Shown one piece after another: positions 33,005 to 40,500 of a stretch of 45,347 nucleotides of DNA (its first letter is position 1; each line of letters begins with the position of its first letter). Below the pieces are notes generated by a model, which was not told where the DNA came from, made no database searches, and saw nothing but the letters and a program-made list of their open reading frames with translations. The DNA comes from an uncultured Trueperaceae bacterium (GTDB lineage: Bacteria > Deinococcota > Deinococci > Deinococcales > Trueperaceae), in the NCBI GenBank assembly GCA_937907415.1, contig CALCHY010000036.1, positions 1 to 45,347 on the forward strand, written 5' to 3'. A program made the position numbers and the translations under genes.

Positions 33005-33847
33005 ATGTACTTACGGAAGCACGAGACTGCCGATGGCCCCCGTTGGTCATTCGAGGACCGGTTCCTACCAAGTAATTGGCGGCTTCAAGACCTTTTGCAA
33101 GTGAAGAGGAAAGATGCCTTGTCCTACCTCTCGGCCGTAGTTAGCGACACGGCTGCTTCGGGTCCCGTGCTTGCACCAATTGACGATGGTCAAGAGTTGT
33201 GGGCGAGCGGTGTCACGTACGTAAGAAGCCGCGAAGCACGGCGGGCCGAATCGCACGGCTCAGACTTTTACGATTACGTCTATTCAGCGGAGAGGCCAGA
33301 GCTCTTCTTAAAGGCCGTTGGCTGGCGCGTGGCGGGTAGCGGCGCAGAGTTGTCGGTCCGAGGTGACAGCGACTGGAATGTACCCGAGCCGGAACTGGCG
33401 TTGGTCATCAACCGCCATCTCGAGATTGTGGGCTTCACGATTGGGAATGACGTGTCATCTCGATCGATTGAGGGTGAAAACCCGCTATATCTACCCCAAG
33501 CTAAAGTGTTCGATGGGGCCGCAGCGCTTGGCCCGGCCATCCTTGTCGCCACTGATGAGCCCGCAACGCCAACTGAGTTCACCATAGAAATGTCCGTTGA
33601 GCACGAAGGCGTGCCCGTCTTCCAGGGCAGCACCAGCACACGTGACATGAAGAGGACCTTTGATGAGCTTGTGCGTTGGCTTGGCGCGCACCTGACTTTT
33701 CCTCATGGCGTAATCCTGATGACGGGCACAGGCATCGTTCCAGACGATGCCTTTTCGTTAGGCGAAGGCGACGTTGTACGAATTGCCGCTACCAACTTAG
33801 GCGTCTTGGAGAATGCCGTTCGCTCAAAGGCGCTCTCCGCCACTTGA
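33005..33847 (+). CDS. Fumarylacetoacetase-fold 2-keto-3-deoxy-acid dehydratase-like enzyme
   Basis: A 280-residue FAH-superfamily protein from ATG at 33005; the longer frame to 32972 overlaps the previous gene. Mg2+ ligands are visible: E128 and E130 in NVPEPELALV, and D149 in GFTIGNDVSSRSIEGENPLYLPQAK. The segments WASGVTYVRSREAR, AERPELFLK and IEGENPLYLPQAK resemble 2-keto-3-deoxy-D-arabinonate dehydratase (KdaD/AraD1-type), which turns 2-keto-3-deoxy-pentonate into 2-oxoglutarate semialdehyde; this match is from memory. Together with the divergent UxaA-type dehydratase it would give two successive dehydrations of a sugar acid. Other FAH-fold hydrolases or isomerases cannot be excluded. 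Confidence 0.82.
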   Translation: MYLRKHETADGPRWSFEDRFLPSNWRLQDLLQVKRKDALSYLSAVVSDTAASGPVLAPIDDGQELWASGVTYVRSREARRAESHGSDFYDYVYSAERPELFLKAVGWRVAGSGAELSVRGDSDWNVPEPELALVINRHLEIVGFTIGNDVSSRSIEGENPLYLPQAKVFDGAAALGPAILVATDEPATPTEFTIEMSVEHEGVPVFQGSTSTRDMKRTFDELVRWLGAHLTFPHGVILMTGTGIVPDDAFSLGEGDVVRIAATNLGVLENAVRSKALSAT

Positions 33848-33857
33848 TAGAGCATAG

Positions 33858-33914
33858 GGACCACCCCGCGGCTCCACCCCACCGCGTACCTCGCCCCACG
33901 GTGGAGCCTGGTCC
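33858..33914. terminator. Large bidirectional hairpin between convergent genes
   Basis: GGCTCCACC (33870-33878) pairs with GGTGGAGCC (33900-33908), and outside it GGACCA (33858-33863) pairs with TGGTCC (33909-33914), leaving a short bulge on one side. It sits between the convergent FAH-fold and IclR genes and probably ends both transcripts, though no T-run is present on either side. Confidence 0.65.
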
Positions 33915-33965
33915 AGAAGGTCGCGGGCTTCGCCCTGGGCAAAACTGAAGCCTCGGACACTTCGA

Positions 33966-34721
33966 CTAGTCAACACGTCCTAGTAGTCGCGAAATCTGCC
34001 GCGAGGCCCGTAACACGCCTTTGATGTGCGCCTCGCGCGCGTCTTTCGTCAGCCTGAACTGCGGCCCGGCCACGGTAATCGAAGCTACGACAGCCCCAGT
34101 TTCATTGCGAATTGGTGCCGCAACCGAGAACGCGTCATCATCAAGATCCGATTCAGCTACGTGGTAGCCATTCTTAACTATGTCGGCCAACACTTCCCTG
34201 AGAGCATCGGGCTCAGTCAGGGTCGCATCGGTGTGCCGTTCCAAAACCCCAGAAAGTACTTGCTCCCGTACTTCCTCGGGCGCAAATGCCAGCATCACCT
34301 TGCTTCCGCCGCCGGCGTGGAGCGGGCCGCGTCTGCCTACCTCGGCGTATAGCCTTAACGGCCTCGGACCCTCCACGATTCCTACGACCAAGCTGTTCAG
34401 GCCCTCCCGCACCACCAAGTGGCTCGTTTCGCGGGAAACGTCTGTCAAAGCACGCATGATTGGCTCGGCAATCCGGACAAGGTCCGTCTGATGTTTGGCG
34501 CGCTCGCCGAGGAATAACACACGGTAGCCAAGCGAATACTCCGAGGTGTCTGGGTCTTTGACAACATAGCCTTGCGCCTCAAGCGTATAGAGCAGTCTGA
34601 AGGTTAGGCTCTTAGTTTTGCCTGCCAGCTCCGAGAGTCGGGTCACTCCAACGTGTGGGTTCTCCGCAACCACTTCTAGGAGAGAGAGTGCGTTCTCAAC
34701 GGCAGTTATGCTGTACGACAT
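33966..34721 (-). CDS. IclR-family transcriptional regulator (divergent from operon F)
   Basis: A 251-residue IclR protein: winged helix ITAVENALSLLEVVAENPHVGVTRLSELAGKTKSLTFRLLYTLEAQGYV (residues 5-53), effector domain with THLVVREGLNSLVVGIVEG, PLHAGGGSKVMLAF and FSVAAPIRNETGAVVASITVAGP. ATG at 34721 has GAGGGG four bases upstream. It is divergent from the racemase gene at 34927, with the likely operator repeats TGAAACGCGG in the shared region, so it probably controls operon F and itself. Confidence 0.9.
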   Translation of the reverse strand: MSYSITAVENALSLLEVVAENPHVGVTRLSELAGKTKSLTFRLLYTLEAQGYVVKDPDTSEYSLGYRVLFLGERAKHQTDLVRIAEPIMRALTDVSRETSHLVVREGLNSLVVGIVEGPRPLRLYAEVGRRGPLHAGGGSKVMLAFAPEEVREQVLSGVLERHTDATLTEPDALREVLADIVKNGYHVAESDLDDDAFSVAAPIRNETGAVVASITVAGPQFRLTKDAREAHIKGVLRASRQISRLLGRVD

Positions 34722-34809
34722 TCATCCCCTCTTTCATGGCATGTACCGAGTTCATAAGTTGCCGTGCACATACCGTCCACCTATGCACACGATAATGAAA
34801 ACTCCCTGG

Positions 34810-34838
34810 TTGACTTGAAAGCGGGCCGTGGGTAAAGT
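34810..34838 (+). promoter_or_regulatory. Sigma-70-type promoter of operon F
   Basis: TTGACT (34810-34815) and TAAAGT (34833-34838) are 17 bases apart. The predicted start is near 34845, giving a leader of about 80 bases that contains the TGAAACGCGG repeats. Confidence 0.6.
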
Positions 34839-34890
34839 TCACCATGTCCAATGCGGTTGCTGCGCCACGGCTCTACTTATATCATAATCC

Positions 34891-34920
34891 TGAAACGCGG
34901 TTTCGTGTGATGAAACGCGG
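34891..34920. promoter_or_regulatory. Repeated TGAAACGCGG elements, likely IclR operator
   Basis: TGAAACGCGG occurs at 34891-34900 and 34911-34920, exactly 20 bases apart. The first copy is also half of an inverted repeat GAAAC-GCG-GTTTC (34892-34904). They lie in the leader of operon F just before the racemase start. The 20-base spacing matches that of the TTCGTCT repeats beside the other IclR gene. Confidence 0.55.
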
Positions 34921-34926
34921 GGGGTC

Positions 34927-35673
34927 ATGAGGGTTCTGTACCTTGTCCCGGCCCCCATGTCAAAGGGCCCCATGGGCGCCAAGGAGATGCTCCGCCGCCA
35001 AGCCCTCCTCAACTCCTGGGCTTTCCCGGGAACCGAGATTACGGTTGCTGATACTGAAGATGGACCGTTCTCGATTGAGTCGGCCTACGAAGAGATGCTT
35101 TCGATACCCGGCGCACTGAAGGGCATCCAACGGGCGGAGGCCGATGGTTACGACGCAGTAATCATCGGATGCTTCGGCGATCCAGGCTTAGAAGCCGCCC
35201 GTGAAATCGTTAGCATCCCGGTCATCGGACCGGGTGAGGCCTCGCTTCTCCTCGCAGCCGGACTTGGCCACCGCTTCTCCGTCGTCACTATCCTCGACAA
35301 CGTCGTGGCGTCGCAGGAACTTCAGGCCTACAAGGCCGGCGTGAAGGACAAGCTCGCCTCGGTGGTCCCGACCAACATCCCGGTACTCGAGCTCATGGCC
35401 GACCCTGCAGCTAGTCTAGGCCGCGTTGTTGAGTTGGGCCAGCACGCCATCACCAACCACCGTGCCGACACGCTGGTGCTTGGCTGCATGACCATGTCGT
35501 TCCTAGACGTGGCCGATGAAGTGGCGCGTACTCTACGGGTTCCCGTCATTAACGCCGCGAAAGCCGCCCTCAAAGCTGCCGAAGCACAGGTGGCTATGGG
35601 GCTAAGCCATAGCAAGAAGGCCTTCCCGTTTCCGCCTAAGCAAGAGCCCGTATCCCCGATTGGATCGGCATAA
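34927..35673 (+). CDS. Asp/Glu/hydantoin racemase-family protein
   Basis: A 248-residue member of the aspartate/glutamate/hydantoin racemase superfamily, cofactor-free enzymes using two cysteines. Both are present: VIIGCFGDPG (near residue 80) and LVLGCMTMSF (near 187), each in its expected loop; IVSIPVIGPGEASLLLAAGLGHRFSVVT is typical of the hydantoin-racemase branch. ATG at 34927 follows a G-rich run (GGGGGGTC). First gene of operon F, followed by nitroreductases, permeases and peptidases. A role in converting D-amino acids or hydantoins from imported peptides is plausible. The 20-residue C-terminal tail (SKKAFPFPPKQEPVSPIGSA) is proline-rich and atypical. Confidence 0.88.
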   Translation: MRVLYLVPAPMSKGPMGAKEMLRRQALLNSWAFPGTEITVADTEDGPFSIESAYEEMLSIPGALKGIQRAEADGYDAVIIGCFGDPGLEAAREIVSIPVIGPGEASLLLAAGLGHRFSVVTILDNVVASQELQAYKAGVKDKLASVVPTNIPVLELMADPAASLGRVVELGQHAITNHRADTLVLGCMTMSFLDVADEVARTLRVPVINAAKAALKAAEAQVAMGLSHSKKAFPFPPKQEPVSPIGSA

Positions 35674-35678
35674 CGACC

Positions 35679-36308
35679 GTGGTCTCGGTAACGCACCCCG
35701 AAGCGCCCGACCGGTTCGAGGCTGACGCCCTTAGTGCGCTCTTTGATGTGCCGCTGGCGGACCTAACAGGGAAAGTCAATGTCGCTGACATAGACGCGGC
35801 CTTAGCGGCGGCTCGATTTGCGCCTTCAGCAGCCAACCTGCAACCGTGGACGTTCATTCGAGTAACCCAGAGCGAGACCGTCCGGCTGATCGCTGAGAAC
35901 TCCCTCAATTCACTTGGACTGCCAATGCCCAACCACCGGAACGAGGCTATGGCCCAGGTCGCACACCTAGTTCTCGTGTGCTCCAACGTGCTGCGGGCCA
36001 AGTGCCGGTTTGGTGAGCGTGGCTTGGGGTTTTACGCCGTGCAAGACATCGCGGTCGCAGCCCACACGGTGCGCCTTGCGGCGCTAGCGAGGGGTATTTC
36101 CAGCCACTGGGTCCGCGAGCTTGACTTTGAGGCATTGAATCTTGAACTCGGCCTAGCGCCTCGCTTCGGACTACAAGCAGTCCTGGCGTTCGGTAAGGCC
36201 AATACGAAGCGCCTTGAACGCCCTCCTCAGCTAGATGCCAAGTACTTCGTGCGAGTGGAGGGCGATGCTCGTGCGGTCGGCGCACTGACCGCGAGGTTGC
36301 CGTCATGA
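35679..36308 (+). CDS. Nitroreductase-family protein 1
   Basis: A 209-residue FMN-dependent nitroreductase-fold protein. The FMN-binding signature APSAANLQPWTFIRVT (near residue 48) is clear, and the C-terminal half carries VQDIAVAAHTVRLAALARGISSHWVRELDFEALNLELGLAP. The usual N-terminal RRSxR phosphate-binding arginines are not obvious: the N-terminus reads FEADALSALFDVPLADL. GTG at 35679 starts five bases after the racemase stop. It overlaps the next nitroreductase by four bases (ATGA), so the two may form a heterodimer in which the missing arginines are supplied by the partner; this is inference. Confidence 0.8.
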   Translation: MVSVTHPEAPDRFEADALSALFDVPLADLTGKVNVADIDAALAAARFAPSAANLQPWTFIRVTQSETVRLIAENSLNSLGLPMPNHRNEAMAQVAHLVLVCSNVLRAKCRFGERGLGFYAVQDIAVAAHTVRLAALARGISSHWVRELDFEALNLELGLAPRFGLQAVLAFGKANTKRLERPPQLDAKYFVRVEGDARAVGALTARLPS

Positions 36309-36847
36309 GCTTGCCAGCACTCGAAGCCATCAAGCTCAGGCGCACCGTGCGCAGCTTCAAACCAGACCCGGTCCCCTCCGACCTGTTCCAGCAGGTGCTT
36401 CAAGCGGGGCTGCACGCTCCCACCAGCGGTAACTTGCAACCGTGGGAGTTCTTCAGGGTCGTAACACCCACGGTGCGCGAGCAACTGGTGGCCAGCACCT
36501 TCGGAGGCTACTCACAGTCCGCACCGTCGCAAGCGTGGCTACTCGAAGCCCCCGAGATTATCGCGGCTTGCTGTGACACGGTGCGCACAATGGCGCGATA
36601 CGGCGAGGATGGCCAGCGCTACGCACGACTAGATGTTGCCGCGGCCATACAGAACATGCTAATCGCAGCCACGTCGCTGGGTTTGGGCGCCGCCTGGATT
36701 GGCGGCTATCGAGAGCCCGAGGTCCGTGCCGCACTTGACCTCGATCCCGACCTCGACATAGTTGGCCTCGTGGCGTTCGGTTACGCACGAGAGAGTCTGG
36801 CCGCGCCCTACCGCATGCCTCTTAGCGACGTCCTGAGGGAGATTTAA
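36305..36847 (+). CDS. Nitroreductase-family protein 2
   Basis: A 180-residue nitroreductase-fold flavoprotein with the complete signature set: IKLRRTVRSFKPDPV (residues 9-23, FMN phosphate-binding arginines), APTSGNLQPWEFFRVV (near 38), DVAAAIQNMLIAATSLGLGAAWIGG (near 109) and LVAFGYA. It resembles the small oxidoreductases that reduce or oxidise nitro, quinone or enamide substrates. Translationally coupled to the preceding paralogue and only five bases ahead of the permease gene. Its substrate is unknown. In a peptide operon, oxidation of a peptide or cyclic dipeptide, or reduction of dehydro-amino acids, are possibilities. Confidence 0.87.
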   Translation: MSLPALEAIKLRRTVRSFKPDPVPSDLFQQVLQAGLHAPTSGNLQPWEFFRVVTPTVREQLVASTFGGYSQSAPSQAWLLEAPEIIAACCDTVRTMARYGEDGQRYARLDVAAAIQNMLIAATSLGLGAAWIGGYREPEVRAALDLDPDLDIVGLVAFGYARESLAAPYRMPLSDVLREI

Positions 36848-36852
36848 GGTCC

Positions 36853-37833
36853 TTGACCACCTTCATCATCAGGCGTCTCATTGCCCTCATCCCAGTGCTG
36901 TTAGGCGTCTCCACGGTGGTGTTCTTTATTCTGCACCTCACTCCCGGCGATCCCGCGCAGATGATGCTCGGTGATTTCGCCAGCCGGGAGGCGGTGGAGA
37001 AACTGCGCGAAGAGATGGGCCTCAATAAGCCGCTCTACGTGCAATACGGCTTGTTTGTGGCCGACATCGCGCGTGGCAATCTTGGTCGCTCCATCACCCA
37101 GCGCCAACCTGTCATCAAGCTCATTGGGCAGAAGCTGCAAGCCACGGCCGAGCTTGCAACCACCGCGATAATCATCGCCTTGATTCTAGGCATCTCGGCG
37201 GGCATCATTGCGGCCGTCCGCCGCAACGGGTTTGTCGATTATCTCGTTACGCTCGTCTCTCTGATAGGCGTTTCTGCACCGGTCTTCTATCTGGGCTTGC
37301 TACTTATCCTGTTCTTCTCGCTGCAGTTGGGCATCTTCCCGGTGTCCGGTCGGGGCGGGCCGCTGCTGCCTGCAATTGGAGAGTTGTTCACTGGTAACGC
37401 CCAACCCGTCATCCGGTCGCTGCGTCACCTCTTCCTGCCAGCGCTAACGCTGGGGCTCTCCTTCGCGGCGCTGCTGGCGCGCATGACGCGCGCCACCATG
37501 CTCGAAGTCTTACAACAAGACTTCATCCGAACGGCCCGCGCCAAGGGTCTGAGTATTCGATTCGTAACCGTGAAGCACGCACTCAAGAACGCTGGCATAC
37601 CGCTCCTCACGATCATCGGGTTGCAGCTCTCGGCGCTGCTCGGCGGTTCCGTCCTTACCGAGACGGTCTTTGCGTGGCCGGGATTGGGTCGTCTGGCGGT
37701 CGACGCCATCTTCGCTAGGGACTTCCCACTCGTACAGGGCACCGTTCTCACTGTGGCCGTGATCTTCGTGCTCATGAACCTGATCATCGACGGGCTTTAC
37801 GGCCTCATTGACCCACGGGTTACCTACTCATGA
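36853..37833 (+). CDS. DppB-type ABC permease (set F)
   Basis: A 326-residue permease from TTG at 36853, five bases after the nitroreductase stop, with AAGG just upstream. Features: first helix LIALIPVLLGVSTVVFFILHL, then TPGDPAQMMLGDFASREAVEKLREEMGLNKPLYVQYGLF, EAA loop DFIRTARAKGLSIRFVTVKHALKNAG and the ending IDGLYGLIDPRVTYS. It is slightly longer than sets A, B and E because of an extra periplasmic stretch (GGPLLPAIGELFTGNAQPVIRSL). The coupling loop is intact. Confidence 0.92.
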   Translation: MTTFIIRRLIALIPVLLGVSTVVFFILHLTPGDPAQMMLGDFASREAVEKLREEMGLNKPLYVQYGLFVADIARGNLGRSITQRQPVIKLIGQKLQATAELATTAIIIALILGISAGIIAAVRRNGFVDYLVTLVSLIGVSAPVFYLGLLLILFFSLQLGIFPVSGRGGPLLPAIGELFTGNAQPVIRSLRHLFLPALTLGLSFAALLARMTRATMLEVLQQDFIRTARAKGLSIRFVTVKHALKNAGIPLLTIIGLQLSALLGGSVLTETVFAWPGLGRLAVDAIFARDFPLVQGTVLTVAVIFVLMNLIIDGLYGLIDPRVTYS

Positions 37834-37843
37834 GGCGCCCTTG

Positions 37844-38683
37844 ATGCCCAAGATGATCAAGCGTTTCCTGCGCAACCCCAGCGCCATGGTGGGCATTGCG
37901 ATAAGCGTGTTCGTGCTCTTGGTGGCCTTGTTGGCACCTGTACTTGTGCTTGAGGACCCTACCCAGATCGACTTCGGGAAGCTGAGCCAAAAACTCGAGA
38001 AGCCCGGAGTAACGACCATCCTTGGTCGCGATAACTTTGGCCGCGATCTCTACTCCCGCATCGTCATGGGTGCCCGGGTGAGTCTGCTGGTAGGCACTTC
38101 GGCCGTAGCGCTCGGCATGATTGTGGGTAGTCTCTTCGGGCTACTAGCAGGTTTCTTTGGCGGTTGGTTCGACGAGGTCATAATGCGCGTTACCGATATC
38201 CTCTACGCGTTCCCGGCCATCTTGTTGGCGTTGGCGTTGGTGGCGGCGCTGGGTCCAAGCCTCTCCAACTTGGTGTTTGCCATCTCATTCGTCTCCATCC
38301 CCGGTTTTGCTCGTGTGATGCGCAGTTCAGCGGTCACCGTGCGCGGCTCCGAGATGGTGGAGGCTGCTCGGTCCAGTGGGGTGCGCACCCTGCGGATCAT
38401 CTTCAAATACGTGTTGCCCAACGCAGTTACCCCCACGATCGTGTACGCCGCAATTTCACTAGCAAGCGCCCTGCTCACCGAGGCGGGTTTGTCGTTTCTC
38501 GGCCTCGGCGTTCAGCCGCCAACGCCCTCATGGGGCGGCATTCTCGCGGAAGGCCGGGAGTTCCTCCGCACCGCTCCTTACATGACCAATTTCGCAGGTC
38601 TGGCAATCCTCATTACTGTCGTGGGCTTCAACCTCTTGGGTGACGGTGTGCGCGACGTACTCGATCCACGCAACGCCTCATGA
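37844..38683 (+). CDS. DppC-type ABC permease (set F)
   Basis: A 279-residue permease. I take ATG at 37844 (MPKMIKRFLRNPSAMVGIAIS) with GAGG eight bases upstream; an open extension to 37808 lies inside the partner gene. DppC signature ILGRDNFGRDLYSRIVMGARVSL near residue 63 (R replaces the usual T of LGTD), EAA loop EMVEAARSSGVRTLRIIFKYVLPN, and the C-terminus LLGDGVRDVLDPRNAS. The next gene is a prolyl-iminopeptidase-like hydrolase 22 bases on. No ATPase gene follows. Confidence 0.92.
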   Translation: MPKMIKRFLRNPSAMVGIAISVFVLLVALLAPVLVLEDPTQIDFGKLSQKLEKPGVTTILGRDNFGRDLYSRIVMGARVSLLVGTSAVALGMIVGSLFGLLAGFFGGWFDEVIMRVTDILYAFPAILLALALVAALGPSLSNLVFAISFVSIPGFARVMRSSAVTVRGSEMVEAARSSGVRTLRIIFKYVLPNAVTPTIVYAAISLASALLTEAGLSFLGLGVQPPTPSWGGILAEGREFLRTAPYMTNFAGLAILITVVGFNLLGDGVRDVLDPRNAS

Positions 38684-38705
38684 ACAACAGAACTGGAGAA
38701 GCATT

Positions 38706-39551
38706 ATGAACAAGCTACTGATAAATGGCGTGAAGCTGCCGGTAGACGTACAGGGATCAGGTAACGAACGGCTCTTCATCGGCCATCACGGTGCACCGGG
38801 CCTCTCGAGTCACGCTGAACCTAAGAACGCGTTCGGCAAGCTAGCAGAAAAGTTGAAGGTAGTCACATTTGACGCGCGCGGTAGCGGCGATTCAGATTAC
38901 GTAGGCCCTTACACGCACGCACAATGGGTGGCCGACGTTGACGCCATCCGGGCGCACTTCGGTGCCGAGCGCTTCGTGATGGGTGGCGGTTCGTACGGCG
39001 GCTTCCTCACGCTCGAGTACGCGCTGGCTCACCCGAATCGAGTGGAGGCCTTGGTGCTCCGCGACACCGCTGCCCGCAGCTACGACGCCGAGGCCAAGCG
39101 CAACGCACTGGCCCGCGCCACGGAGTTCCCTTGGCTTACGCCCGCCCTGGTCGAACGCGCCTTGGGCGGAGAGTTCCGCGACAACGACGAGTTCCGAGAG
39201 ATGTACGGGGCCATCTTGCCCTTGTACGACGTGAACTACGACCCGGCAAAGGGCGCAGAGAAGCTAGACCGCATTAAGTTCAACTACAAGGCCGACAACT
39301 ACGCCTTCTCACACAACCTCCCCAACTACGACGTCCGGGACCGGCTGCAGGAGATAACTGTGCCCGTTCTCATAACCGTTGGTCGTCATGACTGGATAAC
39401 CCCGGTTGAGGCGAGCGAGGAGATGCATGCCCTCCTACCCAACAGTGAGCTGGCCATCTTCGAGAACTCCGGCCATTCGCCGCAAGTAGAGGAGCACGAC
39501 GCGTGGTTTGCAACCGTGCGGGACTTCCTTGATCGTCACGGGCTGCTCTAA
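38706..39551 (+). CDS. Prolyl-iminopeptidase-like alpha/beta hydrolase, copy 1
   Basis: A 281-residue S33-type alpha/beta hydrolase. Catalytic triad: S96 in GGGSYGGF, D229 in GRHDWITP, H257 in NSGHSPQVEE; HHGAPG (27-32) supplies the oxyanion hole as in proline iminopeptidases. ATG at 38706 with GGAGAAG about nine bases upstream; the longer frame from 38640 lies in the permease gene. It probably removes N-terminal residues, often proline, from imported peptides in the cytoplasm, as no signal peptide is present. It is nearly the same as the copy at 42121 over long stretches (for example NERLFIGHHGAPGLSSHAEPK). Confidence 0.88.
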   Translation: MNKLLINGVKLPVDVQGSGNERLFIGHHGAPGLSSHAEPKNAFGKLAEKLKVVTFDARGSGDSDYVGPYTHAQWVADVDAIRAHFGAERFVMGGGSYGGFLTLEYALAHPNRVEALVLRDTAARSYDAEAKRNALARATEFPWLTPALVERALGGEFRDNDEFREMYGAILPLYDVNYDPAKGAEKLDRIKFNYKADNYAFSHNLPNYDVRDRLQEITVPVLITVGRHDWITPVEASEEMHALLPNSELAIFENSGHSPQVEEHDAWFATVRDFLDRHGLL

Positions 39552-39574
39552 GCCTACGTAGAAGGAGAGTGCAG

Positions 39575-40414
39575 ATGAAACTTCGAATTAACGGCGCCAG
39601 CCTGTTTGTGAATGATCAAGGCCATGGGCCTGGAACTCCGATCATCGGCCATCACGGTGCGCCCGGAATGTCGAGCCACGCGGAACCTAGCAAGGCGCTG
39701 GCAGGACTCGCTAGCGAGCACCGCATTATCACTTTCGACGCGCGCGGCAGCGGCCGATCCGAGCTGAAGGGCCCGTTTACGCACGCGCAGTGGGTTGCTG
39801 ACGTTGAAGCCATTCGCGCCCACTTCGGCATCGATAAGTTCATCATGCAGGGCGGCTCCTACGGCGGGTTCGTCACGCTCGAGTACGCGCTCGAACACCA
39901 GGATCGACTTAGTCATGTGATTCTGCGTGACACCGCTGCTTCTTACACCTTCAACGAAGTGGCAAAACGTAACGCGCTTAGCCGCGCCGGCGAACTGCCC
40001 GCCATCACCCATGAGGTGCTCGACAAGCTCTTTGATGGCAAGTACGAGAGCGACCAGGACTTCTCTGACGTACACCTGATTATCGCCCCGCTCTACAACG
40101 TCGATTTCGACCCCGAAGAAGCCAAGCGCGCAAACACTCAAATGATGTTCCACCACGAAACACACAACTACGCCTTCACTCACAACCTGCCCAAGTACGA
40201 CGTTCGCGAACGACTCCACGAACTGAGCATCCCCGTCCTCATCACAGTTGGTCGTTACGACTGGATTACCCCCGTAGCGGCCAGCGAAGAACTCCACGCG
40301 CTGTTACCGAACAGCGAACTCGTCATCTTCGAAAACTCGGGGCACTCGCCTCAGGTCGAAGAAAACGATAGGTGGATTGCAACCATCAGGGACTTCCTGG
40401 CTAGGCACTCATGA
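39575..40414 (+). CDS. Prolyl-iminopeptidase-like alpha/beta hydrolase, copy 2
   Basis: A 279-residue S33-type hydrolase with triad S95 (QGGSYGGF), D228 (GRYDWITP) and H256 (NSGHSPQVEE). It is more diverged than copies 1 and 3, for example GRSELKGPFTHAQW where the others have GDSDYVGPYTH. ATG at 39575 has GAAGGAG seven bases upstream; the alternative GTG at 39569 is less well placed. It lies 23 bases after copy 1. Divergence of this copy suggests a different peptide preference, an inference only. Confidence 0.88.
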   Translation: MKLRINGASLFVNDQGHGPGTPIIGHHGAPGMSSHAEPSKALAGLASEHRIITFDARGSGRSELKGPFTHAQWVADVEAIRAHFGIDKFIMQGGSYGGFVTLEYALEHQDRLSHVILRDTAASYTFNEVAKRNALSRAGELPAITHEVLDKLFDGKYESDQDFSDVHLIIAPLYNVDFDPEEAKRANTQMMFHHETHNYAFTHNLPKYDVRERLHELSIPVLITVGRYDWITPVAASEELHALLPNSELVIFENSGHSPQVEENDRWIATIRDFLARHS

Positions 40415-40500
40415 AGCGCCTCGGTCCAGTTAATCCATACTACCGGCCCGCAACCGCCAGCCCAGCTGGCACCAAGTCCTCGAAGGAGAGTACAAAAAGG

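Noticed and set aside
35679..36847. Naming the nitroreductase pair as a cyclic dipeptide oxidase (AlbA/AlbB-like)
   Set aside because: AlbB is a much smaller protein; here both members are nitroreductase-fold, so the similarity is only conceptual.
39554..40297. Long minus-strand frame of 247 residues
   Set aside because: It is antisense to the clearly functional hydrolase at 39575-40414 and shows no family motif.
40411..40500. Upstream start for the set F binding protein overlapping the previous stop (ATGA)
   Set aside because: It would place 30 polar residues before a perfect signal peptide that begins at 40501.
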